In this document: piece by piece, positions 1 through 8,452 of the stretch | Numbering within the stretch: position 1 is the first letter of the stretch | Layout of the letters: each line of letters starts with the position of its first letter | Assembly (NCBI GenBank): GCA_035490315.1 | Contig: DATHET010000223.1 | Span: forward strand, 13,419 to 77,418 | Source: JADJQU01 sp035490315 | Lineage (GTDB): Bacteria > Planctomycetota > UBA1135 > GCA-002686595 | DNA length: 64,000 bases | Direction: 5' to 3' | Made by a program: the position numbers and the translations under genes | The notes under the pieces: model-generated | Seen by the model: only the letters and a program-made list of their open reading frames with translations | Databases searched by the model: none | What the model was told of the DNA's origin: nothing

Positions 1-1
1 G

Positions 2-2347
2 AAGGAAGTCGTCGACCTGCTGGATGCGCCGACGATCCCCAGCGTGCGGCCGAGCCCCGACGCGAAATGGTTGCTCGCGGTCGAGCGGCCGCCGATGCCT
101 TCGATCGCCGACGTCGCGCGGCCCTGGATCGGGCTCGCGGGTTTGCGCATCGATCCCAAGGCTCACGCGCTGCAGGAAATCGGTTTCGATTCCGGACTGA
201 CCCTGCGCTCGCTCGACGGTAAGTCGACGCGCAAGCTCGAGCTGCCGGCCAATGCGCGCATCGCGGGCGTCGAATGGTCGCACTCGAGCCGGGCTCTGTG
301 GATCGAATTGCGCGCCGATGACGGCGTCGAGCTGTGGTACTGCAACGTCGAGAGCGCGAAGCCCCTGCGCATCGCGACCCACGTCAACACCGTGTTCGGC
401 GCGCCGACCTGGCTGCCGGATGGCGAGCGCATCCTCGTGCGACTGGTGCCAGATTCCGCGCGCGAGACTCCGCCGGAGCCTGGCGTGCCCGCCGGTCCCG
501 CGACCATGGAATCGAGGGGCAAGAAGTCGCCGATCCGCACCTACCAGGATCTCTTGAACGACGAGCACGATGCGCAGCTGCTCGAGCACTTCGCGCAAAC
601 CCAGCTCGCGATCGTCGACCCGCGAAAAAATGTGACCACGCCGATCGGCAAGCCCGGAGAGATCCTGGACGCGGACTGGTCGCCCGATGGACAGCACCTG
701 CTCGTGCGATTCCTCGAGCGGCCCTTCTCGTACGTGCTGCCGCTCGATCTTTTCCCGAGGCGGCTGGAGATCTGGGACGCGTCCGGAACTTTGGAGCAGA
801 TGTTCGCGCGCTTCCCGCTCCAGGATTCGATTCCCATCGACGGTGTCGCCACCGGCCCGCGCAACGTCAGCTGGAATCCGAACGCGCCGGCGTCGCTCCT
901 GTGGGTCGAAGCCCTCGACGGCGGAGATCCGAAGGCGAAGGTCGAGCAGCGCGATCGTTGGATGACGCGCTCCCTGCCTTTCAAGGGCGAGCCGACCGAG
1001 CTGCTGCGGACTCAGTACCGCGCGCGCGGCTTGCAGTGGCTCGCCGATCCGAGCTCGGTGCTGGTCAGCGAGTACGATCGCGATCGTCGCTGGCAGCGCG
1101 TCACGCTGCACGACTTGACCGCGCGCGCGCGGCCGGATGCGGTCGTCGAGGACCGCAGCGTCAACGATCGCTACGGCAATCCTGGCCAGATCCAGAGCGA
1201 GGTCCGCGCCAACGGTACTCGCGTCGCGCGCATGGTCGGCGACTTCATTTTTCGCGCTGGCGAGGGCGACGGTCCCGGCGGAGCCAGGCCCTTCTTCGCG
1301 CGCCAGAATCTTTCCACGCTCGCCGTCGAGCGGCTGTGGAGCGCGTCGGACAACACCTACGAATCGGTCGTGGCGATCGAGAGCGTCTCGGCCTCGGCCA
1401 CGCCGCGCTTGATCACGCGCCGCGAGACCGCGAGCGAGCCGCCGAACCTGCGCCTGCAGGACCTCGAAGCGAAAACCACGCTCGCCATCACCAGTTATCC
1501 CGATCCGCAGCCCGCGATCCGCGGGATCAAGAAGCAGCTGGTCACCTACAAGCGACCCGACGGCGTCGAGCTCTCGGCCACTTTGTACACGCCCGCGAAC
1601 TACGTCAGCGGGACGCGCCTGCCACTAGTGATCTGGGCTTATCCGCTCGAGTTCAACGACGCGAGCACGGCGGGTCAGGTTTCGGGCTCGCCGCATCGCT
1701 TCACGCAGATCCGCGGCCTCTCGCACCTGACTTTCCTGACCCAGGGCTACGCCGTCATGGACAACGCGACCATGCCGATCGTCGGCGACCCCGAGACGAT
1801 GAACGACACTTTCATCGAGCAAATCACCGCGGCCGCCAAGGCAGCGATCGACAAGGCCGCGGAGATGGGCGTCGGCGATCCCGCGCGCGTCGGCGTCGGT
1901 GGTCACAGCTACGGCGCGTTCATGACCGCGAATCTGCTGGCGAACACCGATCTCTTCCGCGCGGGCTGCGCGCGCAGCGGCGCGTACAACCGCTCACTGA
2001 CGCCTTTCGGATTCCAATCGGAACGCCGCACGTTCTGGGAAGCTCCCGAGGTCTACGGCAAGGTCTCGCCGTTCTATCAGGCCGACAAGATCAACGAGCC
2101 GCTGCTCATGATCCACGGCGAGAAGGACGCGAATCCCGGGACATTCCCGATCCAATCCGAGCGCCTCTACCAGGCGATCGCGGGCCTGGGCGGCACGGTG
2201 CGCCTCGTGGTCCTGCCGGGCGAGAGCCACGGCTACTCCGCGCGCGAATCGGTGCTCGACACCCAGGCGGAGATGATCGCCTGGTTCGACAGGTACGTGA
2301 AGCCGGTTCCCGCGGTCGATGCAGCGGCGCCGGTCAGCGCGCGCTGA
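2..2347 (+). CDS. S9D-type prolyl oligopeptidase/glutamyl endopeptidase, 5' truncated by window
   Basis: The frame is open from the first bases of the window, so the N-terminus is missing; the GTG at 44 is internal. The visible start (LLDAPTIPS...SPDAKWLL, then ERPPMPSIADVARP) resembles the beginning of the beta-propeller of glutamyl endopeptidase-like S9 enzymes. The C-terminal third is an alpha/beta hydrolase: nucleophile motif GGHSYGAFM (Ser codon 1907-1909), a likely acid in HGEKDANPG, and the catalytic His in ESHGYSARES. Families of this type cleave peptides, often after Glu or Pro, usually outside the cytoplasm; a signal peptide cannot be judged here. It is convergent with the next gene, 18 bp away. 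The S9 peptidase call is firm; the S9D sub-assignment is inference. Confidence 0.88.
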   Translation, partial: KEVVDLLDAPTIPSVRPSPDAKWLLAVERPPMPSIADVARPWIGLAGLRIDPKAHALQEIGFDSGLTLRSLDGKSTRKLELPANARIAGVEWSHSSRALWIELRADDGVELWYCNVESAKPLRIATHVNTVFGAPTWLPDGERILVRLVPDSARETPPEPGVPAGPATMESRGKKSPIRTYQDLLNDEHDAQLLEHFAQTQLAIVDPRKNVTTPIGKPGEILDADWSPDGQHLLVRFLERPFSYVLPLDLFPRRLEIWDASGTLEQMFARFPLQDSIPIDGVATGPRNVSWNPNAPASLLWVEALDGGDPKAKVEQRDRWMTRSLPFKGEPTELLRTQYRARGLQWLADPSSVLVSEYDRDRRWQRVTLHDLTARARPDAVVEDRSVNDRYGNPGQIQSEVRANGTRVARMVGDFIFRAGEGDGPGGARPFFARQNLSTLAVERLWSASDNTYESVVAIESVSASATPRLITRRETASEPPNLRLQDLEAKTTLAITSYPDPQPAIRGIKKQLVTYKRPDGVELSATLYTPANYVSGTRLPLVIWAYPLEFNDASTAGQVSGSPHRFTQIRGLSHLTFLTQGYAVMDNATMPIVGDPETMNDTFIEQITAAAKAAIDKAAEMGVGDPARVGVGGHSYGAFMTANLLANTDLFRAGCARSGAYNRSLTPFGFQSERRTFWEAPEVYGKVSPFYQADKINEPLLMIHGEKDANPGTFPIQSERLYQAIAGLGGTVRLVVLPGESHGYSARESVLDTQAEMIAWFDRYVKPVPAVDAAAPVSAR

Positions 2348-2365
2348 GCCTCGATCCGCTTCGCG

Positions 2366-3778
2366 TCAGGGGACGATCCTCTCGCTCCCTTCGAAGGATT
2401 CCTGCACGCTGCGGCCTCGGTACAGCAGCGTCAGCACCGGCGAGGTCGCGAAGGTCGTGATCAAGGCCATCAGCACGAGCATCGCGAACAAGGCCGGCGA
2501 GATCACGCCGAGGTCGAGGCCGATGTTGAGCACAACCAGCTCCATCAAGCCGCGCGTGTTCATCAGGACCCCGATCGTCGCGCTGTCGCGCGGGGCGAGG
2601 CCGGCAAAGCGCGCGGCGACGTAGCTGCCTCCGAACTTGCCCAGGGTCGCGACCAGCAGGATCAAGCCGCACACGAACCAGGCTTCCTGGCCTTCGACCA
2701 GATTGATCTGCATGCGCATGCCGGTGAAGGCGAAGAAGGCCGGCAGGAAGAGCACGAGCACCGCGTCGTTGAGGCGCGCCGTCAGGTCGCGGGCGAGCGG
2801 TGAATCGTGAGGAATCAGCGTGCCGAAGATGAAGGCTCCGAACAGCGCGTGGATGCCGATCGCCTCTGTCGTCAGCGCCGAAAGCAGGAAACCGATGAAC
2901 ACCAGCCCCAAGCGGGCCTGGGAGAATTGCTGGTCCTTGGGCAGGCTGTGGATCCAGCGGCGGATCAGGGGCCTCGCGACGAAAACCATCACGGCGACGA
3001 ACAGGATCGTCAGCCCCGCTGTCTTCGCGGCCTCGCTCGGGACCGACTTCGCGATGCTGACCACCAGCGCGAGCAGGCACCAGGCCGTCACGTCGTCGAT
3101 GGCCGCGCAGGAGAGGGCGATCACGCCCAGGCGCGTCTTGCTGAGCTTGCGATCGGTCAGGATGCGCGCGAGCACAGGGAAGGCCGTGACCGACATCGAG
3201 ATGCCCATGAACAGGGCGAAGACGAAGAAGGGCACGTCGCTGGTCGCGAACCGCGGGTACACGTAGAGCGCGAGCAGGCAGCCGAGCACGAAGGGCAGGA
3301 CCATGCTCGCTTGCGAGATCCCGATCGCGGCCTGGGGTCGCTTCTTGAGCCCGCTGGTGTCGAGCTCGAGCCCGACCAGGAACATGAACAGGACCACGCC
3401 GATCTGCGCGATCACGCCGAGGTAGGGCGCGATCGTCGGCGGCAGCAGGAACTGAGAGACGTCCGGGGCGAACCGGCCGAGCAACGAAGGCCCGATCATG
3501 ATTCCGGCGAACATCTCGCCGATCACCGGCGGTTGCTGGAGCTTCGCGAAGATGGCTCCCAGCCCGCGCGAAGCGAGCAGGATCGCGATCAACGCGAGGA
3601 GGACATGGAAGAACTCCTCCCCCACGGGCTTGGTCGGATGCCCGAACACCGGCGTGCCTTCGACCGGCGGCGGAGCCTGCAGCCCATTGCCCACCGAGCG
3701 GATCCACCAGATCGAGGCCGCCGCCGCGCCCAACAACAGGGCATACCCAACCACTTTCGAGACGCTGGACCGGGGCAT
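2366..3778 (-). CDS. Kef-type monovalent cation:proton antiporter (CPA2 family)
   Basis: About 470 residues with roughly a dozen hydrophobic segments. The first helix (VVGYALLLGAAAASIWW) is followed by a Pro-rich loop and then the antiporter core, with QQPPVIGEMFAGIMIGPSLLG, VLFMFLVGLELD and the ion-binding AIDDVTAW segment typical of KefB/GerN-like CPA2 exchangers. No TrkA-N regulatory domain follows the membrane part. An upstream ATG at 3817 would add 13 residues, but these are encoded by the palindrome at 3795-3892, so the ATG at 3778 (MPRSSVSK) is preferred. It presumably exchanges Na+ or K+ for H+ at the inner membrane; the ion cannot be decided from sequence. Confidence 0.88.
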   Translation of the reverse strand: MPRSSVSKVVGYALLLGAAAASIWWIRSVGNGLQAPPPVEGTPVFGHPTKPVGEEFFHVLLALIAILLASRGLGAIFAKLQQPPVIGEMFAGIMIGPSLLGRFAPDVSQFLLPPTIAPYLGVIAQIGVVLFMFLVGLELDTSGLKKRPQAAIGISQASMVLPFVLGCLLALYVYPRFATSDVPFFVFALFMGISMSVTAFPVLARILTDRKLSKTRLGVIALSCAAIDDVTAWCLLALVVSIAKSVPSEAAKTAGLTILFVAVMVFVARPLIRRWIHSLPKDQQFSQARLGLVFIGFLLSALTTEAIGIHALFGAFIFGTLIPHDSPLARDLTARLNDAVLVLFLPAFFAFTGMRMQINLVEGQEAWFVCGLILLVATLGKFGGSYVAARFAGLAPRDSATIGVLMNTRGLMELVVLNIGLDLGVISPALFAMLVLMALITTFATSPVLTLLYRGRSVQESFEGSERIVP

Positions 3779-3794
3779 CTCCGCGGATCCTATC

Positions 3795-3892
3795 GGTACC
3801 CGGTATTCCACCACCATTCCTTACACGGCCATTACCCGGCGCCAGCGCCGGGTAATGGCCGTGTAAGGAATGGTGGTGGAATACCGGGTACC
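3795..3892. repeat. Near-perfect 98-bp palindrome between divergent genes
   Basis: Left arm 3795-3842 and right arm 3845-3892 are exact reverse complements (48 bp each) around a 2-bp centre (CA). Each end reads GGTACC. Because it is symmetrical, it supplies the same in-frame start and peptide (MVVEYRVP) upstream of both divergent genes. It could extrude as a cruciform, act as a bidirectional hairpin, or be a small palindromic mobile element. No second copy was noticed in this window. Confidence 0.9.
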
Positions 3893-3929
3893 CTTGCTGG
3901 GAGTCGATACATCAATCAATCTGGATCGC

Positions 3930-4859
3930 ATGATCGGTCTTGTCACTACATCGCGTCTCCTCAAGGCGCTCGCGGACGACACGCGGCTGCGGGTGCTGCA
4001 CCTTCTGTCGCAGGAGGAGCTGACGGGCTCGGACCTGATGGAGATCCTGAACCTCGGGCAGTCGCGGGTCTCGACGCACTTGAACCTGCTCAAGGAAGTC
4101 GGGCTGGTGAACGACCGCAAGGAGGGCCGGCGCACCTACTACAGCCTGGGCTCGAGTCCCGCGGCCGGACTGTGGCGCGAGGTCCTGACCGCGAACGAGG
4201 AGACGCCCGAGTTTGAGGCTGACCTCGCCGGGCTTGCCACATTGCGCGAGCGCCGCCGCGGAGAGCAACGCGCCTACTTCGACCGCGTCGCGGCGAGCTT
4301 CGGCGAGCAGCTCCTGCCCGGCCGCACCTGGGAAGGACTGGCGCGCTCGCTCCTGCTGCTCGCTCCGCGCGCGCGCTACGCCGACCTCGGCATCGGCGAC
4401 GGCCTCTTGACCTTGATGCTCGCCCAGATCGCGAGCTCGGTGACCGCGGTCGACATCTCGCCCCAGATGCTGGCCCAGCTCGACGTGCGCGCGAAGGCCA
4501 AGGGCATCCGCAACATCACGACGGTCGAAGGCAACATCGAATCCCTGCCGCTGCCGGACACCTCGCACGACATCGTGGTGATGAGCCAGGCCCTGCACCA
4601 CGCGATCGAGCCCGAAGCGGCGCTGCGCGAGGCCGCGCGCATCCTGGTCCCGGGCGGTCGCCTGCTCGTGATCGACCTGCTCGCTCACCAGGAGGAATGG
4701 GTGCGCGAGAAGCTCGAGCACGTGCACCTGGGATTCACGGAGGAGGCCCTTTCCAAGCTGCTCGCGGAAGCCGGCTTCCGCAATGCGGTGGTTTCGCGCT
4801 CCGCCCGCGATCCCCAGCCGCCGAATTTCATGTCGCTGACCGCGTCCGCGCAGAAGTGA
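3930..4859 (+). CDS. ArsR-family HTH regulator fused to SAM-dependent methyltransferase domain
   Basis: Residues 1-75 form an ArsR winged helix (KALADDTRLRVLHLL, then a recognition helix in SRVSTHLNLLKEVGLV and a wing GRRTYYSL). After a linker, residues ~140-300 are a class I methyltransferase fold: motif I YADLGIGDGLLTLML, an acidic residue in VTAVDISPQM, motif GNIESLPLPDTSHD, and LREAARILVPGGRLLVIDL. The ATG at 3930 is chosen because the longer reading from 3870 begins inside a palindrome. The gene lies 16 bp upstream of metH. ArsR-type regulators of the methionine/SAM cycle (SahR) are known, so an SAH/SAM-sensing regulator of metH is the best inference; a true methylation substrate is not excluded. 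Confidence 0.85.
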   Translation: MIGLVTTSRLLKALADDTRLRVLHLLSQEELTGSDLMEILNLGQSRVSTHLNLLKEVGLVNDRKEGRRTYYSLGSSPAAGLWREVLTANEETPEFEADLAGLATLRERRRGEQRAYFDRVAASFGEQLLPGRTWEGLARSLLLLAPRARYADLGIGDGLLTLMLAQIASSVTAVDISPQMLAQLDVRAKAKGIRNITTVEGNIESLPLPDTSHDIVVMSQALHHAIEPEAALREAARILVPGGRLLVIDLLAHQEEWVREKLEHVHLGFTEEALSKLLAEAGFRNAVVSRSARDPQPPNFMSLTASAQK

Positions 4860-4875
4860 CCTCGCGCCCCACACC

Positions 4876-7800
4876 ATGAGTCAAAGCTTTCGCGAAGCGC
4901 TGAAGGAGCGCGTCCTGATCCTCGACGGGGCGATGGGCACGCAGCTCCATGCGGCCAACCTCGATCTCGAGAAGGACTACCTGGGTCTCGAAAACTGCAT
5001 GGAGCTGATCTGCGCCACGCGGCCGGACGTCCTGCGCGGAATCCACGACGCCTACTTCGCCGCCGGCGCGGACGTGGTCGAGACCAACACCTTCGGCGCC
5101 AATCCTCTGGTGCTCTCCGAGTTCGGAATCGCGGACCGCGCTCACGAGCTCAATTCCAAGGCCGCGCGCATCGCCCGCGAATCGGCGGCGGCCTTCTCGA
5201 CGAGCGAGAAACCGCGCTGGGTCCTCGGCTCGATGGGTCCTGGCACGAAGCTCGCGACCCTCGGTCACGCGAGCTACGACACGCTCAAGAATTCCTATCT
5301 GGTCCAGGCGCGCGGCCTGATCGAGGGCGGCGTCGACGGCGTGCTGATCGAGACCTGCCAGGATCCGCTGCAGATCAAGGCCGCGCTCAACGCGGTGATC
5401 CAGGCGCGCACGGAGGCCAAGGCCGACGTCTCGATCCTGGTCAGCGTCACCATGGAAGTCACCGGCACGATGCTCGTCGGCACGGAAATGGCCGCCGCGA
5501 TCGCGCTGATCGATCCCTACCCGATCGACATGCTCGGCATCAACTGCGCCACGGGGCCGCGCGAGATGGGTGAGCACGTGCGCCTGCTCGGACAATCCTC
5601 GCGGCGCCCGGTCGCGGTCTTCCCCAACGCCGGGCTGCCGCAGCTCGTCGACGGACGCACGCACTATCCCTTGACGCCGCACGAGCTCGCCGACTGGCTG
5701 GAGCGCTTCGTCGACGAGGACGGCGTCGGCATGGTCGGCGGCTGCTGCGGCACGACGCCAGAGCACATCGCCGCGGTGGCCAAGCGCATCGGCACGCGCA
5801 AGCCCAAGCCGCGCCGACCGAGCCTCGCGCCTTCGGTGACGAGCATCTATTCCGCGGTTCCGCTGCTCCAAGACAATTCCGTGCTGTTCATCGGCGAGCG
5901 CTCGAACGCCAACGGCTCGAAGGCTTTCAAGGAGCATCTGCTCGCCGGCAACGTCGACGCGATGGTCGAGATGGGCCGCGAGCAGGTGCGCGACGGCAGC
6001 CACGTGCTCGACGTGTGCTGCGCCTACGTCGGCCGCGACGAGAAGGAGGACATGCAGAAGGTCGTGCGCCGCTACCGCACCGAAGTCCCCGTCCCCTTGA
6101 TGATCGATTCCACCGAGCATCCCGTGCTCGCCGACGCCCTGCGCCAGTGCGGCGGCCGCTGCATCGTGAATTCCGTCAACCTCGAGGACGGCCTGGAGCG
6201 CTGCGAGCACGTCCTGCCGCTGGTCAAGGAATTCGGCGCGGCCGTGGTGTGCTTGACGATCGACGAGCGCGGCATGGCGAAGACCGCCGATGAAAAACTT
6301 GCCGTCGCGCGCAGGCTGCACGACATCTGCGTGCACGATTACGGCCTGCGCTCCGAGGATCTCTTGTTCGACGTCCTGACCTTCACGATCTGCACCGGCA
6401 ACGACGACGATCGGCGCCTGGGACTGGAAACCCTCGAAGGCATCCGGCGCGTCAAAGCGGAGTTGCCTGGCGTCGGTCTGCTACTCGGCCTCTCGAACAT
6501 CTCCTTCGGGCTCAATCCTGCCGCGCGCCACGTGCTCAACTCGGTCTACCTGCACCACGCCCAGGAAGCCGGCTTGACCGCCGCGATCCTGCACTCCGCG
6601 CGCATCACTCCCCTGCACCACATCGAGCCCGACGCGCGGCGCATCGCCGAGGACCTGATCTTCGATCGCCGCCGCGAGGGCTACGATCCGCTGCAGGCCT
6701 ACCTGAAACTCTTCGAGGGTGTCAGCGTCGCCGCGAAAAAAGAGCGCGCAGTTCCCACGGACATCTGGGAGCGCTTGCGCTGGCGCATCGTCGAGGGCGA
6801 GCGCAAGGGACTCGAGGCCGACCTCGACGCGGCTCTCGCTCACAAGAAGCCGCTCGCGATCATCAACGTCGATCTGCTCGCGGGCATGGCGACCGTCGGC
6901 GACCTCTTCGGCCGCGGCGAGATGCAGCTGCCCTTCGTGCTGCAATCCGCCGAGACCATGAAAGCCGCTGTGCGCCACCTCGAGCCCTTGATGGAGCGCG
7001 TCGAAGGCCAGTCGCGCGGCAAGCTCGTGCTCGCGACCGTGCGCGGCGACGTGCACGACATCGGCAAGAACCTGGTCGACATCATCCTCACGAACAACGG
7101 CTACACCGTCTACAACCTCGGCATCAAGCAGCCGATCCAGCACATCCTCGACGTCGCCTACGAGCACCGTCCGGACGTGATCGGCATGAGCGGCCTGCTC
7201 GTGAAGAGCACGGTGATCATGCGCGAGAACCTCGAGGAGATGAATCGCCGCAGCGTTACCACGCCGGTCGTGCTCGGCGGAGCCGCGCTGACGCGCAAGT
7301 ACGTCGAGGACGACCTGCGCACGATCTACAAGGGCTCCCTCTACTACGCGAAGGACGCCTTCGAGGGCCTGGCCGTCATGGAAAAAGTGATGACGAAAGA
7401 AGCGCGCCCAGAGCGGCGCATCTTCGCGTCGTCGAAGGACTATGTCGCAGTGGAGAGCGAAGTGCCGGTCGCCGTCGGCGCCATGGCTTCGGGCACCGCT
7501 GCCGCGATCGGACGCTCCGCTCCCGGCGCCATGGGGACCTCGCGTCCCGCGCCCGAAGTCGACGAGGACGGTCCCGACCTCGGGCTCGCTCCGCGCGAAT
7601 TCAGCCAGCCCGTCGCGCCCTTCCTCGGCCCGCGCCTGGTCGAAGCCGTGAACCTGCAGAGCGTGTTCCCCTATATCAATGAAGTCACGCTCTTCCAGTT
7701 CCAGTGGGGTTACCGTCGCAAGAACAAAAGCGTCCAGGAATACAAGAAGTTCATCGACGAGCACGTGCGCCCGATCCTCCACGCGCTCGGCCGCCAGTGC

Positions 7801-8394
7801 GCGAAGGAAAAGATCCTGACGCCGAAAGCCGCTTACGGATATTGGCGCTGCGTGCCCGAGGGCAACACGCTGGTGCTGCTCGATCCCAAGAACGAAGGCA
7901 AGACCGCCGCGCGCTTCACGTTCCCGCGTCAGAAGGGCAAGCGCGATCTGTGCATCACGGATTTCTTCCGCAAGGACGGCGAGCCCGACGTCGTCGCGCT
8001 GCAGGTCGTCACGGTCGGCCAGCAGGCCAGCGACATCGCGCGCGAATGGTTCGCGGCCGACCGCTATCAGGATTATCTGCACCTGCACGGCCTGTCCGTC
8101 GAAGCCGCCGAGGGCCTTGCCGAGCTGATCCACAAGCAGATCCGCGGCGAGCTCGGCATCGCGAACGAAGACGCTCGCGACATGCGCGAGATGTTCAAGC
8201 AGGGCTACCGCGGCTCGCGCTATTCCTTTGGCTATCCGGCCTGCCCGAACCTCGAGGATCAGGAGATCCTGCTCGACCTGCTCGGCGCGCGGAAAATCGG
8301 AATCACGCTCTCCGATGAATTCCAGCTCGTCCCCGAGCAGTCGACCAGCGCGCTGGTCTGCCACCACCCGGGCGCGAAGTATTTCTCGGTCTAG
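4876..8394 (+). CDS. metH: Cobalamin-dependent methionine synthase
   Basis: Transfers the methyl group of 5-methyl-tetrahydrofolate to homocysteine via methylcobalamin. All four modules are present in 1172 residues (E. coli has 1227): homocysteine-binding barrel (LDGAMGTQL at the start; zinc cysteines in GINCATGP and VGGCCGTTP), pterin-binding barrel (~330-600, IGERSNANGSKAF), B12 cap and Rossmann domain with the lower-ligand motif D725-VHDIG (His727), and the C-terminal AdoMet reactivation domain (~910-1172, RYSFGYPACPNLEDQ). A low-complexity Ala/Pro linker (~865-900) joins the last two modules. It follows the ArsR-methyltransferase gene by 16 bp with no obvious Shine-Dalgarno, so the two are probably co-transcribed. 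Confidence 0.97.
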   Translation: MSQSFREALKERVLILDGAMGTQLHAANLDLEKDYLGLENCMELICATRPDVLRGIHDAYFAAGADVVETNTFGANPLVLSEFGIADRAHELNSKAARIARESAAAFSTSEKPRWVLGSMGPGTKLATLGHASYDTLKNSYLVQARGLIEGGVDGVLIETCQDPLQIKAALNAVIQARTEAKADVSILVSVTMEVTGTMLVGTEMAAAIALIDPYPIDMLGINCATGPREMGEHVRLLGQSSRRPVAVFPNAGLPQLVDGRTHYPLTPHELADWLERFVDEDGVGMVGGCCGTTPEHIAAVAKRIGTRKPKPRRPSLAPSVTSIYSAVPLLQDNSVLFIGERSNANGSKAFKEHLLAGNVDAMVEMGREQVRDGSHVLDVCCAYVGRDEKEDMQKVVRRYRTEVPVPLMIDSTEHPVLADALRQCGGRCIVNSVNLEDGLERCEHVLPLVKEFGAAVVCLTIDERGMAKTADEKLAVARRLHDICVHDYGLRSEDLLFDVLTFTICTGNDDDRRLGLETLEGIRRVKAELPGVGLLLGLSNISFGLNPAARHVLNSVYLHHAQEAGLTAAILHSARITPLHHIEPDARRIAEDLIFDRRREGYDPLQAYLKLFEGVSVAAKKERAVPTDIWERLRWRIVEGERKGLEADLDAALAHKKPLAIINVDLLAGMATVGDLFGRGEMQLPFVLQSAETMKAAVRHLEPLMERVEGQSRGKLVLATVRGDVHDIGKNLVDIILTNNGYTVYNLGIKQPIQHILDVAYEHRPDVIGMSGLLVKSTVIMRENLEEMNRRSVTTPVVLGGAALTRKYVEDDLRTIYKGSLYYAKDAFEGLAVMEKVMTKEARPERRIFASSKDYVAVESEVPVAVGAMASGTAAAIGRSAPGAMGTSRPAPEVDEDGPDLGLAPREFSQPVAPFLGPRLVEAVNLQSVFPYINEVTLFQFQWGYRRKNKSVQEYKKFIDEHVRPILHALGRQCAKEKILTPKAAYGYWRCVPEGNTLVLLDPKNEGKTAARFTFPRQKGKRDLCITDFFRKDGEPDVVALQVVTVGQQASDIAREWFAADRYQDYLHLHGLSVEAAEGLAELIHKQIRGELGIANEDARDMREMFKQGYRGSRYSFGYPACPNLEDQEILLDLLGARKIGITLSDEFQLVPEQSTSALVCHHPGAKYFSV

Positions 8395-8440
8395 AACCGG
8401 ACCGGTTGGCGCGGTCGACGACTGAAGCCCGAGCCGGCGG

Positions 8441-8446
8441 TAGGCT
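8441..8446 (+). promoter_or_regulatory. -10-like box TAGGCT, 6 nt before a GTG start
   Basis: TAGGCT ends 6 nt before the GTG at 8453. Similar hexamers sit 6-8 nt before several other starts in this window, which would place transcription initiation at or next to the start codon (leaderless mRNA). No clear -35 box is visible. Confidence 0.4.
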
Positions 8447-8452
8447 GAGCGG

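Noticed and set aside
3779..3929. Longer starts for the antiporter (3817) and ArsR gene (3870)
   Set aside because: The added residues come from the palindrome and are identical in two unrelated proteins.
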